Shown here piece by piece: positions 19,838 through 29,397 of a stretch of 64,000 nucleotides of DNA. Under the pieces are notes generated by a model. That model did no database searches and had not been told where the DNA came from. It saw only the letters and a list, made by a program, of their open reading frames with translations. The translations under genes were made by a program, and so were the position numbers. The stretch spans positions 62,001-126,000 of the forward strand of contig CAJWAR010000001.1 of the NCBI GenBank assembly GCA_913020445.1, given 5' to 3'. How positions within the stretch are numbered: position 1 is the first letter of the stretch; each line of letters opens with the position of its first letter. The DNA comes from an uncultured Rhodospirillaceae bacterium (GTDB taxonomy: Bacteria; Pseudomonadota; Alphaproteobacteria; Rhodospirillales; UBA2165).

Positions 19838-20209
19838 TTACTTGCGATGGGGAACAACCGAAAAGCGAATAACACGCCGGCCGTTACCATCTTCAGATAT
19901 TTCGATTTTAAGGGTCTCATTGTCACGCTGGAAAGCATTAATATTTTTGGGTTGCCAGCCAAGCTGCGGCAAGGTTTCGCCGTAGAAAGATCGAATGCGG
20001 GTCAGTGGCACCTTGCCAATTGCAAACACTTCAACAATGCGGCCGCCCGGCGTATCAAACACCACCGGGGTTTCTGATTTTAGGGTTAACCCTGGCATTA
20101 ATGGCAGATCATTGATACCCGGCACAAATTTCGGCGCCGCTGATACATCTGCATTGATAATTGGTATGCCGACAACAATCAGCAGAACTAAAAGAAGTCT
20201 GATAAACAT
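19838..20209 (-). CDS. Exported protein of unknown function
   Basis: 123 residues. A clear signal peptide (M-F-I-R-L-L-L-V-L-L-I-V-V-G-I-P-I-I) with a likely cut after V-S-A-A puts it in the periplasm. The mature part has V-F-D-T-P-G-G-R-I-V-E and I-R-S-F-Y-G-E-T-L-P-Q-L-G-W; the F-Y-x-E-T-L-P-Q-L-G-W pattern recalls small secreted proteins that end in a single alpha/beta unit, but I cannot name a family. It starts 15 bp after the mutM stop, so the two are cotranscribed. Confidence 0.7.
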   Translation of the reverse strand: MFIRLLLVLLIVVGIPIINADVSAAPKFVPGINDLPLMPGLTLKSETPVVFDTPGGRIVEVFAIGKVPLTRIRSFYGETLPQLGWQPKNINAFQRDNETLKIEISEDGNGRRVIRFSVVPHRK

Positions 20210-20224
20210 GAAAGAACTATATGC

Positions 20225-21058
20225 CTAACGTTGACAATTGGAACAATAAAATGTCGAGCGCCCGGACTGCACGATCTTTTTGATTATATGAGCGCTGTCA
20301 TCACAAGTCGGGCACGGCGCACCCGTTTTACCATACACTTTAAAATGATGCTGGAAGTAGCCAAGCTCACCGTCCGGCTGAACGTGATCTTTAAGGGTCG
20401 ACCCACCGGCTTCAATTGCATCCCGCAATACATCTTGAATAGCCCGCGTTAATTTCTCCGCCCGGCCACCCTGAACCGTCTTGGCCTGGCGTTTCGGTGA
20501 AATGCCCGAACGAAACAGGCTTTCGCTGACATATATATTACCCAACCCGGCGACAGTTTTTTGATCGAGCAGAGCGGCTTTAATCGGCGTCGCCCGACCT
20601 TTAAGAGCGGCGCTAAGAACTTCATCGTTAAAATCGTTGCCGAGCGGGTCGGGGCCGATATTTTTTATCAGTTTATGAGTTGCTAGATTCTTTTCGGTCG
20701 TCAGTGTCATCAAGCCAAATCGCCGGGGGTCATGAAACCGCACCGTGGCACCAGCCGTGGTGCAAAAATCGACATGATCATGTTTACCGGGTATTGGCGC
20801 GTTACTGCTAATCACCCTCATATGACCGGTCATACCGAGATGAATAATGGCGACGCCACCGCCCTCCATATGCATCAACAAATATTTGGCGCGACGGCTC
20901 AATTGCTCAACTTTCTTGCCCGCTAGTCGCTTGGCAAAGTCTTTTGGAAACGGGATGCGCAGTTTAGGGCATCTGACAGTAACGGATTTTATAATCTGAC
21001 CTTCGAGCGCCGGCTGCAAACCACGCCGCACGGTTTCGACTTCTGGAAGTTCGGGCAT
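20225..21058 (-). CDS. mutM: Formamidopyrimidine-DNA glycosylase (Fpg/MutM)
   Basis: 277 residues. Catalytic N-terminal P-E-L-P-E-V-E (Pro2 is the Schiff-base nucleophile after Met removal), H-L-G-M-T-G-H with the lesion-facing residues, D-P-R-R-F-G, the helix-two-turn-helix (G-L-G-N-I-Y-V-S-E) and a complete C-terminal zinc finger (C-P-T-C...C-S-N-C). It excises 8-oxoguanine and formamidopyrimidines and nicks the strand. Divergent from ubiE, as in many alphaproteobacteria. Confidence 0.97.
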   Translation of the reverse strand: MPELPEVETVRRGLQPALEGQIIKSVTVRCPKLRIPFPKDFAKRLAGKKVEQLSRRAKYLLMHMEGGGVAIIHLGMTGHMRVISSNAPIPGKHDHVDFCTTAGATVRFHDPRRFGLMTLTTEKNLATHKLIKNIGPDPLGNDFNDEVLSAALKGRATPIKAALLDQKTVAGLGNIYVSESLFRSGISPKRQAKTVQGGRAEKLTRAIQDVLRDAIEAGGSTLKDHVQPDGELGYFQHHFKVYGKTGAPCPTCDDSAHIIKKIVQSGRSTFYCSNCQR

Positions 21059-21147
21059 ATATAAGGTTTACCGGATAATTTCTGTTTTATTTACGATGGT
21101 TTAGAATAGCATAGCCTAGTCGGACGCGTTCCGCTATGGTCCGACCC

Positions 21148-21900
21148 ATGAGCCAGGAAAATAACAGCACACAAACCCATTTCGGCTTCCGCGATGTCAA
21201 TATTACCGAAAAATCATCGATGGTTCGGGGTGTTTTCGATAGTGTGGCGCCACGTTACGATCTCATGAATGATCTCATGAGCGGTGGAATTCATCGATGG
21301 TGGAAAAATATCCTGATCAAACGGATAAATCCCGGGCCGGCGATGAAACTGTTGGATGTCGGCGGTGGTACCGGCGATATTGCCTTTAAATTTCTCGAAA
21401 AAGGCGGCCAGGATGTCATCATTTGCGACATTAATGAGGAAATGCTCAAAGTCGGTCGAGATCGTGCGCTCGATCGGGCCATTATTGAAGGTCCGCGGTG
21501 GGTCAGGGGTAATGCCGAACAGCTGCCGCTCAAGGATTCTTCGATCGATACCTATGTCACGGCGTTTTGTCTTAGGAATGTCACTCATTTAGCGGAAGCG
21601 CTGAAGGAAGCGCGCCGGGTGCTGCGGCCGGGTGGACATTTTTTGTGTTTGGAATTTAGCCGGGTGATTTTGCCAAGTCTGGCCAAGCTTTATGACAGCT
21701 ATTCCTTTAATGTATTGCCCTTGATTGGTCAGCTGGTGGCCAATGACCGGGACTCTTATCAGTATCTGGCCGAAAGCATCCGCCGTTTTCCACCACAGGA
21801 AGACTTTGCTGCAATGATCGCCGAGGCCGGCCTTGATCAAGTTTCCCATCAGAACTTGTCCGGTGGCATTGCCGCCATCCACTCGGCCTGGCGAATATAG
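21148..21900 (+). CDS. ubiE: Ubiquinone/menaquinone biosynthesis C-methyltransferase
   Basis: 250 residues from M-S-Q-E-N; an ATG four codons earlier (21136) is in frame, and neither has a good ribosome site. SAM-binding L-D-V-G-G-G-T-G-D near residue 68, V-F-D-S-V-A-P-R-Y-D-L-M-N-D near 33, and the UbiE C-terminal S-G-G-I-A-A-I-H. It methylates the benzoquinone ring in ubiquinone synthesis. ubiB follows after 18 bp, the usual alphaproteobacterial pair. Confidence 0.95.
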   Translation: MSQENNSTQTHFGFRDVNITEKSSMVRGVFDSVAPRYDLMNDLMSGGIHRWWKNILIKRINPGPAMKLLDVGGGTGDIAFKFLEKGGQDVIICDINEEMLKVGRDRALDRAIIEGPRWVRGNAEQLPLKDSSIDTYVTAFCLRNVTHLAEALKEARRVLRPGGHFLCLEFSRVILPSLAKLYDSYSFNVLPLIGQLVANDRDSYQYLAESIRRFPPQEDFAAMIAEAGLDQVSHQNLSGGIAAIHSAWRI

Positions 21901-21918
21901 AAAGACTTATGGGCAAGC

Positions 21919-23457
21919 ATGTTTAAGGCCTTACAAAATATTTCACGTCTTTTCACCATTGCCCGCACGCTCGCACGTTATGATGCGCTGTGGTTGCTTG
22001 AAGAAGCGGGCGTCGCCAGCGGTGTCGTGACGGCAGCTCGCATTGTCTCCAAACGCAATGTCGAGGGCCGCCCGGGTGAACGGATTGCCAAGGCGTTGCA
22101 GGAGTTGGGGCCTACTTTTATTAAGTTCGGCCAAGCGCTGTCGACCCGCTCGGATCTGTTGGGCGAAGACGTTGCCGCCGACCTCTCAGAACTCCAGGAT
22201 CATTTGCCGCCCTTTAGCGCCGCCGAAGCCCGCACCACCATCGAACAGGAGTTTGGCGCCAAAGTCGAAGAAATGTTCAATGAAATCACCTGGGAGCCGG
22301 TGGCCGCGGCGTCAATCGCGCAAGTTCATTTTGCCGTCACCACTGAGGGCGAAGAAGTTGCCGTCAAAGTGTTGCGCCCCAAAGTCGAAAAGGCCTTTGC
22401 CAAGGATATGGCGCTGTTTCATTGGGTTGCTCATTTGGTCGAGCGCACCAGGCCTGAGCTCCGTCGCCTTAAACCGGTGGAAGTCATTGAAACTTTTGAG
22501 GAAACCATCCGCCTTGAGATGGATTTGCGGCTGGAAGCGGCAGCGGCGGAAGAAATGGCCGAAAATTTTGCCGACGATAATACTTTCCGCGTGCCCGGTG
22601 TCGATTGGCGGCGCACATCGCGTCGCGTGCTGACTTTGGAGCGTATCAATGGCATACCAATTGATGAGAGGGATGCTTTAATTGCAGCGGGTCATGATCC
22701 CGATCAAATACTCATTCGCGCTGCCGGATCGCTATTTAACCAGGTGTTCCGGGACGGCTTTTTTCATGCCGACCAGCACCCGGGCAATCTTTTTGTCGGT
22801 GATGATGGTGAAATAATTGCCGTCGACTTCGGCATCATGGGCCGGCTTGATAAACCAACCCGGCGCTATCTCGGCGAAATGTTAATGAACTTTCTAAACC
22901 GCAACTATCGACGGGTCGCCGAAGTGCATTTTGAAGCAGGCTATGTGCCGGCCGATAAATCCGTGCAAGCCTTCACCCAAGCCTGCCGTTCAATTGCCGA
23001 GCCCATCCTCGACAAACCACAAAATGAGATTTCCATCGCCCGCCTATTGGCGCACCTTTTTCAAGTGACCGAAACCTTCGAGATGGAAACCCAGCCGCAA
23101 TTATTGTTGCTGCAAAAAACCATGCTGATTTCCGAAGGGGTTGGCCGCACCCTTAGCCCGGATGCCAATATGTGGTTCCTAGCCCAGCCTTTAATCGAGG
23201 AGTGGGTCGACGAATATATGGGCCCGGAGACCATTGTTATGGAAGCGGTCGGTGAAGTTGCCGATGGACTAAGGCGCCTGCCGCGCATTGTTTCCGATAT
23301 GGAAAAGAACACTGCCGCCATGACCAAAGGCGGTCTCAAACTCCACCCGGACACGGTCAAAGACATGTCAAGGAGCGACCGATCCAGCCTGGCCGCTTCG
23401 CCGAAGTTTTATCTCGTCATCATCTTGATGTTGCTGGTTCTCTTATTTTTCGTCTGA
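21919..23457 (+). CDS. ubiB: UbiB, atypical kinase/ATPase of ubiquinone synthesis
   Basis: 512 residues. The UbiB-specific K-x-G-Q motif is in F-I-K-F-G-Q-A-L-S-T-R near residue 72, followed by an A-rich loop A-A-S-I-A-Q-V-H and kinase motifs H-A-D-Q-H-P-G-N and V-D-F-G-I-M-G. A hydrophobic C-terminal segment (Y-L-V-I-I-L-M-L-L-V-L-L-F-F-V) anchors it in the inner membrane. It supports the ring hydroxylation steps and is not itself the hydroxylase. Operon with ubiE. Confidence 0.95.
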   Translation: MFKALQNISRLFTIARTLARYDALWLLEEAGVASGVVTAARIVSKRNVEGRPGERIAKALQELGPTFIKFGQALSTRSDLLGEDVAADLSELQDHLPPFSAAEARTTIEQEFGAKVEEMFNEITWEPVAAASIAQVHFAVTTEGEEVAVKVLRPKVEKAFAKDMALFHWVAHLVERTRPELRRLKPVEVIETFEETIRLEMDLRLEAAAAEEMAENFADDNTFRVPGVDWRRTSRRVLTLERINGIPIDERDALIAAGHDPDQILIRAAGSLFNQVFRDGFFHADQHPGNLFVGDDGEIIAVDFGIMGRLDKPTRRYLGEMLMNFLNRNYRRVAEVHFEAGYVPADKSVQAFTQACRSIAEPILDKPQNEISIARLLAHLFQVTETFEMETQPQLLLLQKTMLISEGVGRTLSPDANMWFLAQPLIEEWVDEYMGPETIVMEAVGEVADGLRRLPRIVSDMEKNTAAMTKGGLKLHPDTVKDMSRSDRSSLAASPKFYLVIILMLLVLLFFV

Positions 23458-23580
23458 CCGTAACCGTTCGTTTAATTTACGAAAATTGTTTGTGAAACGC
23501 TTGCCAATCATCTAAACGCCCGTTATTTAATACCTATTCATTAATTACACTGGTAATAAGTAATTTGATTGGTTTTCCAA

Positions 23581-24801
23581 ATGGAAAGTGGAAAAAGAGT
23601 TTTATTAATCATCTCGGGCGGCATTGCGGCCTATAAATCCCTCGAATTAGTCCGGGATTTACGCCGCCGCGATATTGCCGTGCGCTGCATCCTAACCGAT
23701 GCCGGCAGCCAGTTTGTGACGCCACTTTCCTTGGCCGCGCTGACCGAAGATAAAGTCTACCAGGATTTATTTTCTCTCACCGATGAAAGTGAAATGGGTC
23801 ATATTGAGCTGTCCCGGGAGGCCGATCTGGTCGTGGTTGCACCCGCAACCGCCAATATTCTCGCCAAAATGCGCAGCGGTATTGCCAATGATCTGGCGAC
23901 AACCGCCCTTTTGGCCACTGATAAGCAGGTCATCGTTGCACCGGCGATGAACGTGCGCATGTGGAAACACGCAGCGACGCAGGAAAACATCACTATTTTG
24001 CAGGAGCGCGGCGTGCAGGTTATTGGTCCCGAAGAAGGTGATATGGCCTGCGGCGAATACGGTATGGGACGAATGTCGGAGCCCGCCGCCCTGGTCGAGG
24101 CGATAGAAAATTTTTTTCATAACGCCGGTCAAGCGCCACAAAAAAGTTTGATCGGCAAAAAGGCCATCATTACCAGTGGCCCGACCCATGAGGCGATTGA
24201 TCCAGTACGCTATCTCGCCAATCATTCTTCAGGCCGCCAGGGTCATGCCATCGCCAAAGCGCTCGCCGAACTTGGCGCCGAAACCGTGCTGGTATCGGGA
24301 CCAACCCAATTGGCGGACCCGATGGGCGTAACTGTCCAGCATGTGAAATCGGCCGAAGATATGCTGGCCGCCTGCGAGGCTGCCCTGCCCGCTGATATTG
24401 TCGTTTGTGCCGCAGCGGTGGCTGATTGGCGGGTGGCCAATCCCCCATCAGAAAAGATCAAGAAAAACGGCGCCCTGCCGTCGCTGGATCTGGTTGAAAA
24501 CCCGGATATCCTCGCCAATGTCAGCCAATTGGATAAAGACCGCCCGGCCTTGGTAATCGGTTTCGCCGCCGAAACCGAAGATGTTATTGCTTATGCCCAA
24601 GCCAAGCTTGCCAAAAAAGGCTGTGACTGGATTGTCGCCAATGATGTGTCGCCGGAAACCGGTACGTTTGGTGGTAAGAACAATACAGTCCATGTGATTG
24701 ATGCTGAGACAATTGAAGATTGGCCGACGCTGTCAAAAGAAGGCGTTGGTCAAAAACTCGCCGCCCGCATTGCCATTCATTTAGAGAATAATTCCACATG
24801 A
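23581..24801 (+). CDS. coaBC: Bifunctional phosphopantothenoylcysteine decarboxylase / phosphopantothenate-cysteine ligase
   Basis: 406 residues from ATG at 23581; a TTG four codons earlier is the only other candidate and neither has a good ribosome site. The CoaC half begins S-G-G-I-A-A-Y-K-S (flavin site) and has P-A-M-N-V-R-M-W. The CoaB half has [11 protein letters not shown] and the catalytic lysine region K-I-K-K-N-G. It carries out steps two and three of CoA synthesis. Its stop overlaps the dut start by 4 bp (ATGA), indicating translational coupling. Confidence 0.96.
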   Translation: MESGKRVLLIISGGIAAYKSLELVRDLRRRDIAVRCILTDAGSQFVTPLSLAALTEDKVYQDLFSLTDESEMGHIELSREADLVVVAPATANILAKMRSGIANDLATTALLATDKQVIVAPAMNVRMWKHAATQENITILQERGVQVIGPEEGDMACGEYGMGRMSEPAALVEAIENFFHNAGQAPQKSLIGKKAIITSGPTHEAIDPVRYLANHSSGRQGHAIAKALAELGAETVLVSGPTQLADPMGVTVQHVKSAEDMLAACEAALPADIVVCAAAVADWRVANPPSEKIKKNGALPSLDLVENPDILANVSQLDKDRPALVIGFAAETEDVIAYAQAKLAKKGCDWIVANDVSPETGTFGGKNNTVHVIDAETIEDWPTLSKEGVGQKLAARIAIHLENNST

Positions 24802-25256
24802 GTAGAGTAAAAGTTTACGTTCAACGCCTGGATCACGGTAAGGATTTACCGCTGCCTGAAATTCAAACAGAATTGTCGGCTGGCGTTGATTTATTAGCTG
24901 CTGTCGACAGCGATATTGAGCTGGCGCCGGGAGATCGCACCATTGTGCCCACCGGTTTGGCAATTGCCTTGCCCGGTGGTTTTGAGGCACAAATTCGGCC
25001 GCGCTCGGGTTTAGCTTTTAAAAACGGCGTTACCGTACTCAACACTCCTGGCACCATTGATGCCGATTATCGCGGCGAGATTGGCGCCATCATGATCAAT
25101 CATGGCAATGATACTTTCACCATTGAGCGCGGCATGCGGATTGCCCAAATGGTCGTTGCCCCAGTGGTTGGCATCGAGTGGGACGAAACCGACGCCTTGC
25201 CGGCGACCGAACGGGGTGCTGGCGGCTTTGGTTCAACTGGTACAGATAAGAAATAA
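24798..25256 (+). CDS. dut: dUTP pyrophosphatase
   Basis: 152 residues, trimeric dUTPase family. Motifs in order: A-G-V-D-L (1), R-P-R-S-G-L-A (2), [10 protein letters not shown] (3), R-I-A-Q-M (4) and the flexible C-terminal [10 protein letters not shown] (5), all intact. It hydrolyses dUTP to dUMP, which keeps uracil out of DNA and feeds dTMP synthesis. Coupled to coaBC by a 4-bp overlap. Confidence 0.97.
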   Translation: MSRVKVYVQRLDHGKDLPLPEIQTELSAGVDLLAAVDSDIELAPGDRTIVPTGLAIALPGGFEAQIRPRSGLAFKNGVTVLNTPGTIDADYRGEIGAIMINHGNDTFTIERGMRIAQMVVAPVVGIEWDETDALPATERGAGGFGSTGTDKK

Positions 25257-25284
25257 AAACAGTAGGTAGGAAAGGTATGGGGAA

Positions 25285-25740
25285 ATGTTAAGACTTTCAA
25301 AAAAAATGCTGTTCGCCATCGAAGCGGTCGTTGATATTGCCTATCATGCCGGCAGTCAGCCGGTACAAAGCCGGGACATCACCCGGCGTCAGGGCATTCC
25401 ACGGCGCTATCTTGAGCAGGCCTTGCAGCAATTAGTGCGGGCAAATCTGCTCACCGGCGTACGCGGCCCTAGAGGCGGCTATAATCTCGCCCGCGAACGC
25501 CGCCGCATATCGGTCGGCGACATCGTCCGCGTCATGCGCAATATGGAACATACCGGTGATCCGCTCGATGAGGAGACCGGATCAGATTTGACCCAAACGG
25601 TCATCCGCCCGTTATGGCTGGAAATCCAATCAGAAATGATGGCTCGCTTAGACGAAATTTCGGTTGATTATCTGTGTCAACAAGCTCAAGCAAGCGGCGT
25701 CGTCAGTGAAGGCCGCCAGAGCCTGGATTTCACCATCTAG
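25285..25740 (+). CDS. Rrf2-family transcriptional regulator without Fe-S cysteines
   Basis: 151 residues. Winged helix with S-K-K-M-L-F-A-I-E-A-V, the recognition region R-R-Y-L-E-Q-A-L-Q-Q-L, and the wing G-P-R-G-G-Y-N-L-A. The three-cysteine cluster seen in IscR/NsrR is absent; the only Cys is near the C-terminus, so an iron-sulfur sensor role is unlikely. It lies just upstream of cysK, and in this context it probably controls cysteine synthesis, as CymR-type Rrf2 proteins do; that is inference. Confidence 0.85.
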   Translation: MLRLSKKMLFAIEAVVDIAYHAGSQPVQSRDITRRQGIPRRYLEQALQQLVRANLLTGVRGPRGGYNLARERRRISVGDIVRVMRNMEHTGDPLDEETGSDLTQTVIRPLWLEIQSEMMARLDEISVDYLCQQAQASGVVSEGRQSLDFTI

Positions 25741-25786
25741 GTTTATATTTTGAGGCCGCTATGAGGCCACCACACAGGAGAATAAG

Positions 25787-26755
25787 ATGACGGAAACTAC
25801 GGGTGAATTTAGAGGGCAAATTTACAATAGCATTGTTGATACGATTGGTGCGACGCCGCTGGTGCGCCTCAACCGTCTGCCGGAAGAAGAAGGCTGTAAG
25901 GCCGACATCCTTGGAAAATGTGAGTTTTTTAATCCGTTGGCCTCGGTTAAGGACCGCATCGGGGACGCCATGATCAATGCTGCTGAGGCTGCCGGTAAAT
26001 TAAATCCTGGCGCCGTCATTGTTGAGCCGACCTCGGGCAATACCGGTATCGCCTTGGCCTTTGTCGCCGCGGCCCGAGGCTATCGTTTGATCCTCACCAT
26101 GCCGGAAAGTATGTCGATGGAGCGGCGCAAAATGCTCTATTTGATGGGTGCGGAAATTGAGCTGACCCCGGCTGCCAAAGGCATGCCGGGTGCGATTGCG
26201 CGCGCTGAAGAATTACTCAAAGAACATCCCGGCGCCTTTATGCCCCAACAGTTCAGTAATGAGGCCAATCCGGAAATTCATCGTATCACCACGGCGGAAG
26301 AAATTTGGAAAGATACCGATGGCAAAGTTGATGTGGTTATATCGGGTGTCGGCACTGGCGGTACGCTGACCGGCGTCGCCGAAGTAATCAAGGCTAGAAA
26401 ACCTGACTTTAAGATGATTGCGGTGGAACCGGAAGACAGTCCTATATTATCTGGCGGCGTACCCGGACCGCATAAAATTCAAGGTATCGGCGCTGGCTTT
26501 GTGCCGGACAACCTCAACTCAAATATGATCGATGAGGTTATTCAGATTGGCAATGAAACAGCCTTTGCGATGGCGCGGCGCGCCGCCAAAGCTGAGGGCT
26601 TGCCGATTGGTATTTCTTCCGGAGCGGCGATTGCGGCAGCGCTCGAAATTGGCGCCCGCCCGGAGATGGCCGGTAAAATGATTATCGCCATCCTGCCATC
26701 TTTTGCCGAGCGCTATCTGTCGACCGCTCTGTTTGACGGACTTGGCGGTGACTAA
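25787..26755 (+). CDS. cysK: Cysteine synthase (O-acetylserine sulfhydrylase)
   Basis: 322 residues, fold-type II PLP enzyme. PLP lysine in N-P-L-A-S-V-K-D-R near residue 50, substrate loop T-S-G-N-T-G near 82, phosphate loop G-T-G-G-T near 188, and the S-S-G-A-A-I-A-A site. It makes cysteine from O-acetylserine and sulfide. Preceded by ACAGGAGAATAAG, a strong ribosome site. moeB follows after 21 bp. Confidence 0.95.
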   Translation: MTETTGEFRGQIYNSIVDTIGATPLVRLNRLPEEEGCKADILGKCEFFNPLASVKDRIGDAMINAAEAAGKLNPGAVIVEPTSGNTGIALAFVAAARGYRLILTMPESMSMERRKMLYLMGAEIELTPAAKGMPGAIARAEELLKEHPGAFMPQQFSNEANPEIHRITTAEEIWKDTDGKVDVVISGVGTGGTLTGVAEVIKARKPDFKMIAVEPEDSPILSGGVPGPHKIQGIGAGFVPDNLNSNMIDEVIQIGNETAFAMARRAAKAEGLPIGISSGAAIAAALEIGARPEMAGKMIIAILPSFAERYLSTALFDGLGGD

Positions 26756-26776
26756 AATTTAAGGATTGGCCGCTAA

Positions 26777-27571
26777 ATGGCACTTACCGACGAACAGGTT
26801 GAACGCTATGCCCGCCATATATTATTGCCGGAGATCGGTGGCGCCGGGCAGGCTAAAATTCGCGGCGCCAAAGTTCTGGTCGTTGGCGCCGGCGGGCTGG
26901 GCACGCCGGTTATTCAATATCTGGCGGCGGCCGGAATTGGCACGCTTGGTATTATCGATGATGATGTCGTTGATCTCAGCAATCTCCAGCGCCAAGTTAT
27001 CCATGCGACCGCGCGCCTGGGCCAAACCAAAGTGGCCAGCGCCAAAGCTGCCATCGCCGACATCAATCCCGACGTCTCGGTCATCGCGCATGAGCAGCGG
27101 CTAACGGCGGAAAACGCCCGCGAGCTGATTTCGGGCTATGATATTGTGGCCGATGGCTGTGATAATTTCGCCACCCGTTTTCTCGTCATGGACACCTGTT
27201 ATCTGGAGCAAAAAACCCTGGTTTCCGGCGCCATCCTGCGTTTTGATGGCCAGCTGAGCGTGTTTAAACCGCATCTTAGAACCGATGGGGACTGCCCCTG
27301 CTATCGCTGTCTCTATCCTGAAGCCCCGCCCCCCAATATGGTGCCGAGCTGCGCTGAAGCAGGGGTCTTGGGGGCGCTCTGCGGCGCCATTGGATCCTTA
27401 CAAGCAGCTGAAATTCTAAAAGAGATTACCGGCGCCGGCGAAAGCCTCGCGGGCTCCTTGATTATTTTTGACGGACTGCGCACTGAGTTTCGGAAAATCA
27501 AGATTAAGCCGGATCCGAAATGTGCACTCTGCAGTGACCAGGCCAGCATCACCGACCTTTCCGCCCACTAA
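26777..27571 (+). CDS. moeB: MoeB/ThiF-family E1-like adenylyltransferase
   Basis: 264 residues. ATP site G-A-G-G-L-G-T near residue 38, D-D-D-V-V-D-L-S-N-L-Q-R-Q near 62, the K-V-A-S-A-K adenylation segment, and a full zinc site (C-P-C-Y-R-C and C-A-L-C). The crossover region V-P-S-C-A-E-A-G-V-L-G is intact. Members adenylate the C-terminus of MoaD, ThiS or CysO-like carriers for sulfur transfer. The absence of a C-terminal rhodanese domain and the cysK neighbour make a sulfur-carrier role likely, without showing which carrier. Confidence 0.88.
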   Translation: MALTDEQVERYARHILLPEIGGAGQAKIRGAKVLVVGAGGLGTPVIQYLAAAGIGTLGIIDDDVVDLSNLQRQVIHATARLGQTKVASAKAAIADINPDVSVIAHEQRLTAENARELISGYDIVADGCDNFATRFLVMDTCYLEQKTLVSGAILRFDGQLSVFKPHLRTDGDCPCYRCLYPEAPPPNMVPSCAEAGVLGALCGAIGSLQAAEILKEITGAGESLAGSLIIFDGLRTEFRKIKIKPDPKCALCSDQASITDLSAH

Positions 27572-27603
27572 TGTAATAAAGTAACCCGGGTTGATTTATT
27601 ACA
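27572..27603. terminator. Long AT-rich inverted repeat between convergent genes
   Basis: TGTAATAAA and TTTATTACA pair over nine bases, and AACC/GGTT continue inside after a two-base mismatch, around CG. It begins at the base after the moeB stop and lies 10 bp from the end of the opposing dehydrogenase gene, so it can end transcripts from both sides. No T-run follows, so strength is uncertain. Confidence 0.6.
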
Positions 27604-27613
27604 ATGTTAACTA

Positions 27614-28597
27614 TTACAAGAGCGTCTCGAGCACCCGGTTCGGTGGTTTGTGTCCATCGATGAAGGTCTTGGCGTTGACAATCACGCGTTCTCCCATTGC
27701 CACCCGGCCTTCAATGGTCGAAGAACCTATATGCGGCAGGATAACGACGTTTTCCATTGCCAAAAGCTTAGGGTGAATAGCCGGCTCATTTTCAAACACG
27801 TCAAGCCCAGCACCGGCAATCGCCCCTTGTTCCAGCAGGCTTACCAGGGCAGCTTCATCAATGATATTGCCGCGCGAGGTGTTCACGACGTAGCTGTGAG
27901 GTTGCAGAAGCTTGAGCCGCCGCTCGGACAATAAATGATAGGTCGCCGGCGTCGACGGACAGGTAACGACAACAATATCCATATGGGCGAGCATTTGATC
28001 AAGGCTTTCCCAATAGGTCACCTCCAATTTGCTCTCAAGCTCTTCGGTCACCCGATGGCGGTTGTGATAATGCACGGCCAGTCCAAATCCACGCGCCCGT
28101 TCGGCCACTGCCGTGCCGATCCGGCCCATGCCGATAATACCCAAGCGTTTGCCGTTGATCCGGTGACCCATCATGTAGGTGGGGGTCCAGCCGGTCCATT
28201 GTTTGGCGCGTACGATGCGCTCTCCCTCACCCATGCGCCGCGGCGTCATCAAAACCAGCGCCATCGCAAGGTCGGCCGTATCCTCGGTCAGGACATCCGG
28301 TGTATTGGTGATGATGATGCCTCTTTCAGCGGCCGCCGTAAGATCAACATGATCAACACCAGCACCAAAATTAGCGATCATTTTGAGCTGGTCGCCGGCG
28401 GAGTTGATAACCTCAGCATCAATATTATCGGTAACGGTGGGAACCAAAATTTCAGCCGATTGCACGGCCATGATTAATTCTTCATGGGTGAGCGCGATAT
28501 CATCAAGATTAAGACGCGCGTCAAACAACTCCATCATCCGTGTTTCTACGGCATCAGGTAGTTTACGGGTAACGACTACTTTGACTTTACCGGACAC
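27614..28597 (-). CDS. D-2-hydroxyacid dehydrogenase, glyoxylate reductase-like
   Basis: 327 residues from GTG at 28597, which has GGGGGAG 9 nt upstream; a TTG six codons earlier is also in frame. NAD site G-I-I-G-M-G-R-I-G near residue 150, substrate loop N-F-G-A-G-V-D-H-V-D near 80, catalytic Arg in N-T-S-R-G, Glu in D-V-F-E-N-E-P and His in L-P-H-I-G-S. The closest pattern is the alphaproteobacterial glyoxylate/hydroxypyruvate reductase, but the family includes phosphoglycerate-type enzymes too. Convergent with moeB and divergent from the SH3 gene. Confidence 0.85.
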   Translation of the reverse strand: MSGKVKVVVTRKLPDAVETRMMELFDARLNLDDIALTHEELIMAVQSAEILVPTVTDNIDAEVINSAGDQLKMIANFGAGVDHVDLTAAAERGIIITNTPDVLTEDTADLAMALVLMTPRRMGEGERIVRAKQWTGWTPTYMMGHRINGKRLGIIGMGRIGTAVAERARGFGLAVHYHNRHRVTEELESKLEVTYWESLDQMLAHMDIVVVTCPSTPATYHLLSERRLKLLQPHSYVVNTSRGNIIDEAALVSLLEQGAIAGAGLDVFENEPAIHPKLLAMENVVILPHIGSSTIEGRVAMGERVIVNAKTFIDGHKPPNRVLETLL

Positions 28598-28878
28598 GGA
28601 AAATCTCTCCCCCAAAAATTCCTATTAATCCCATATAAACGGGCACGTAACAGGTCGATGACGCCCGTCCTTAAGAGGTGGCAATACCAATAAGCAGGGC
28701 ACTTGTCCAGGCTACATACTGATCATCATTTTGCCAATTGATTTAATCGGGCGTTAAGGTTCTGAAAATATACTCGTGCTCATAGAGTGTTAGGATTTCT
28801 GCAGCGCGCAGGGTATCATTTCGGGGTATTATTTCAGGTATCATTTTACCGCCAGGATTTATTAAGTTTACCAAGGTC

Positions 28879-29397
28879 ATGACCAAATACATTAACATAT
28901 TGAAAGTATTGCTTTTTGCTGCCGTCTTGATGTCTGTAGGTGCCGCTCCAGCATGGACTCAAGCGCCGCCAACGACGACGGGCAAGCCGTTGCCGCGATT
29001 TGTTTCGCTGCGGGCAGATGAGGTTAATCTCAGGACCGGACCCGGTGTCCGCTACCCGGTCGATTGGGTTTATCAACGCAAAAACCTGCCGGTGGAAGTA
29101 ATTGCTGAGTTCGGCACCTGGCGCAAAGTTAGAGATGTGCAGGGCTCGCAAGGCTGGGTGCATCAAAGTATGCTGAGTTCCCGGCGGATGTTTGTGGTGA
29201 CCGGACAGCTCAGGACCATCCGTAAACGCGACGACAGCAAATCGCCGCCGATTGCCAAGCTGGAGCCAAATGTCGTCGGCGAGCTGAAACAATGCCCGGA
29301 CGGCACGGGCTGGTGCAAAATTGGCGTCGATGGTTTCGAAGGGTGGCTCCGCCGGGTTGAGTTTTGGGGGGTCTATCCCCGAGAAACGATCAAGTGA
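28879..29397 (+). CDS. Exported SH3-domain protein
   Basis: 172 residues. Signal peptide with a hydrophobic core (I-L-K-V-L-L-F-A-A-V-L-M-S-V-G-A-A) and likely cut near A-W-T-Q-A. Two bacterial SH3 units follow: V-N-L-R-T-G-P-G-V-R-Y-P-V ending in G-W-V-H-Q near residue 95, and a second ending in W-C-K-I-G-V-D-G-F-E-G-W-L-R near 157. Such domains bind peptidoglycan or proteins at the cell wall. Divergent from the hydroxyacid dehydrogenase across a 281-bp gap. Its 3' end overlaps that of the DUF3501 gene by 8 bp. Confidence 0.85.
   Translation: MTKYINILKVLLFAAVLMSVGAAPAWTQAPPTTTGKPLPRFVSLRADEVNLRTGPGVRYPVDWVYQRKNLPVEVIAEFGTWRKVRDVQGSQGWVHQSMLSSRRMFVVTGQLRTIRKRDDSKSPPIAKLEPNVVGELKQCPDGTGWCKIGVDGFEGWLRRVEFWGVYPRETIK

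Noticed and set aside
26777-27571. MoeB as a second selenoprotein
   Set aside because: All cysteines are encoded by ordinary Cys codons and the frame has no internal TGA.
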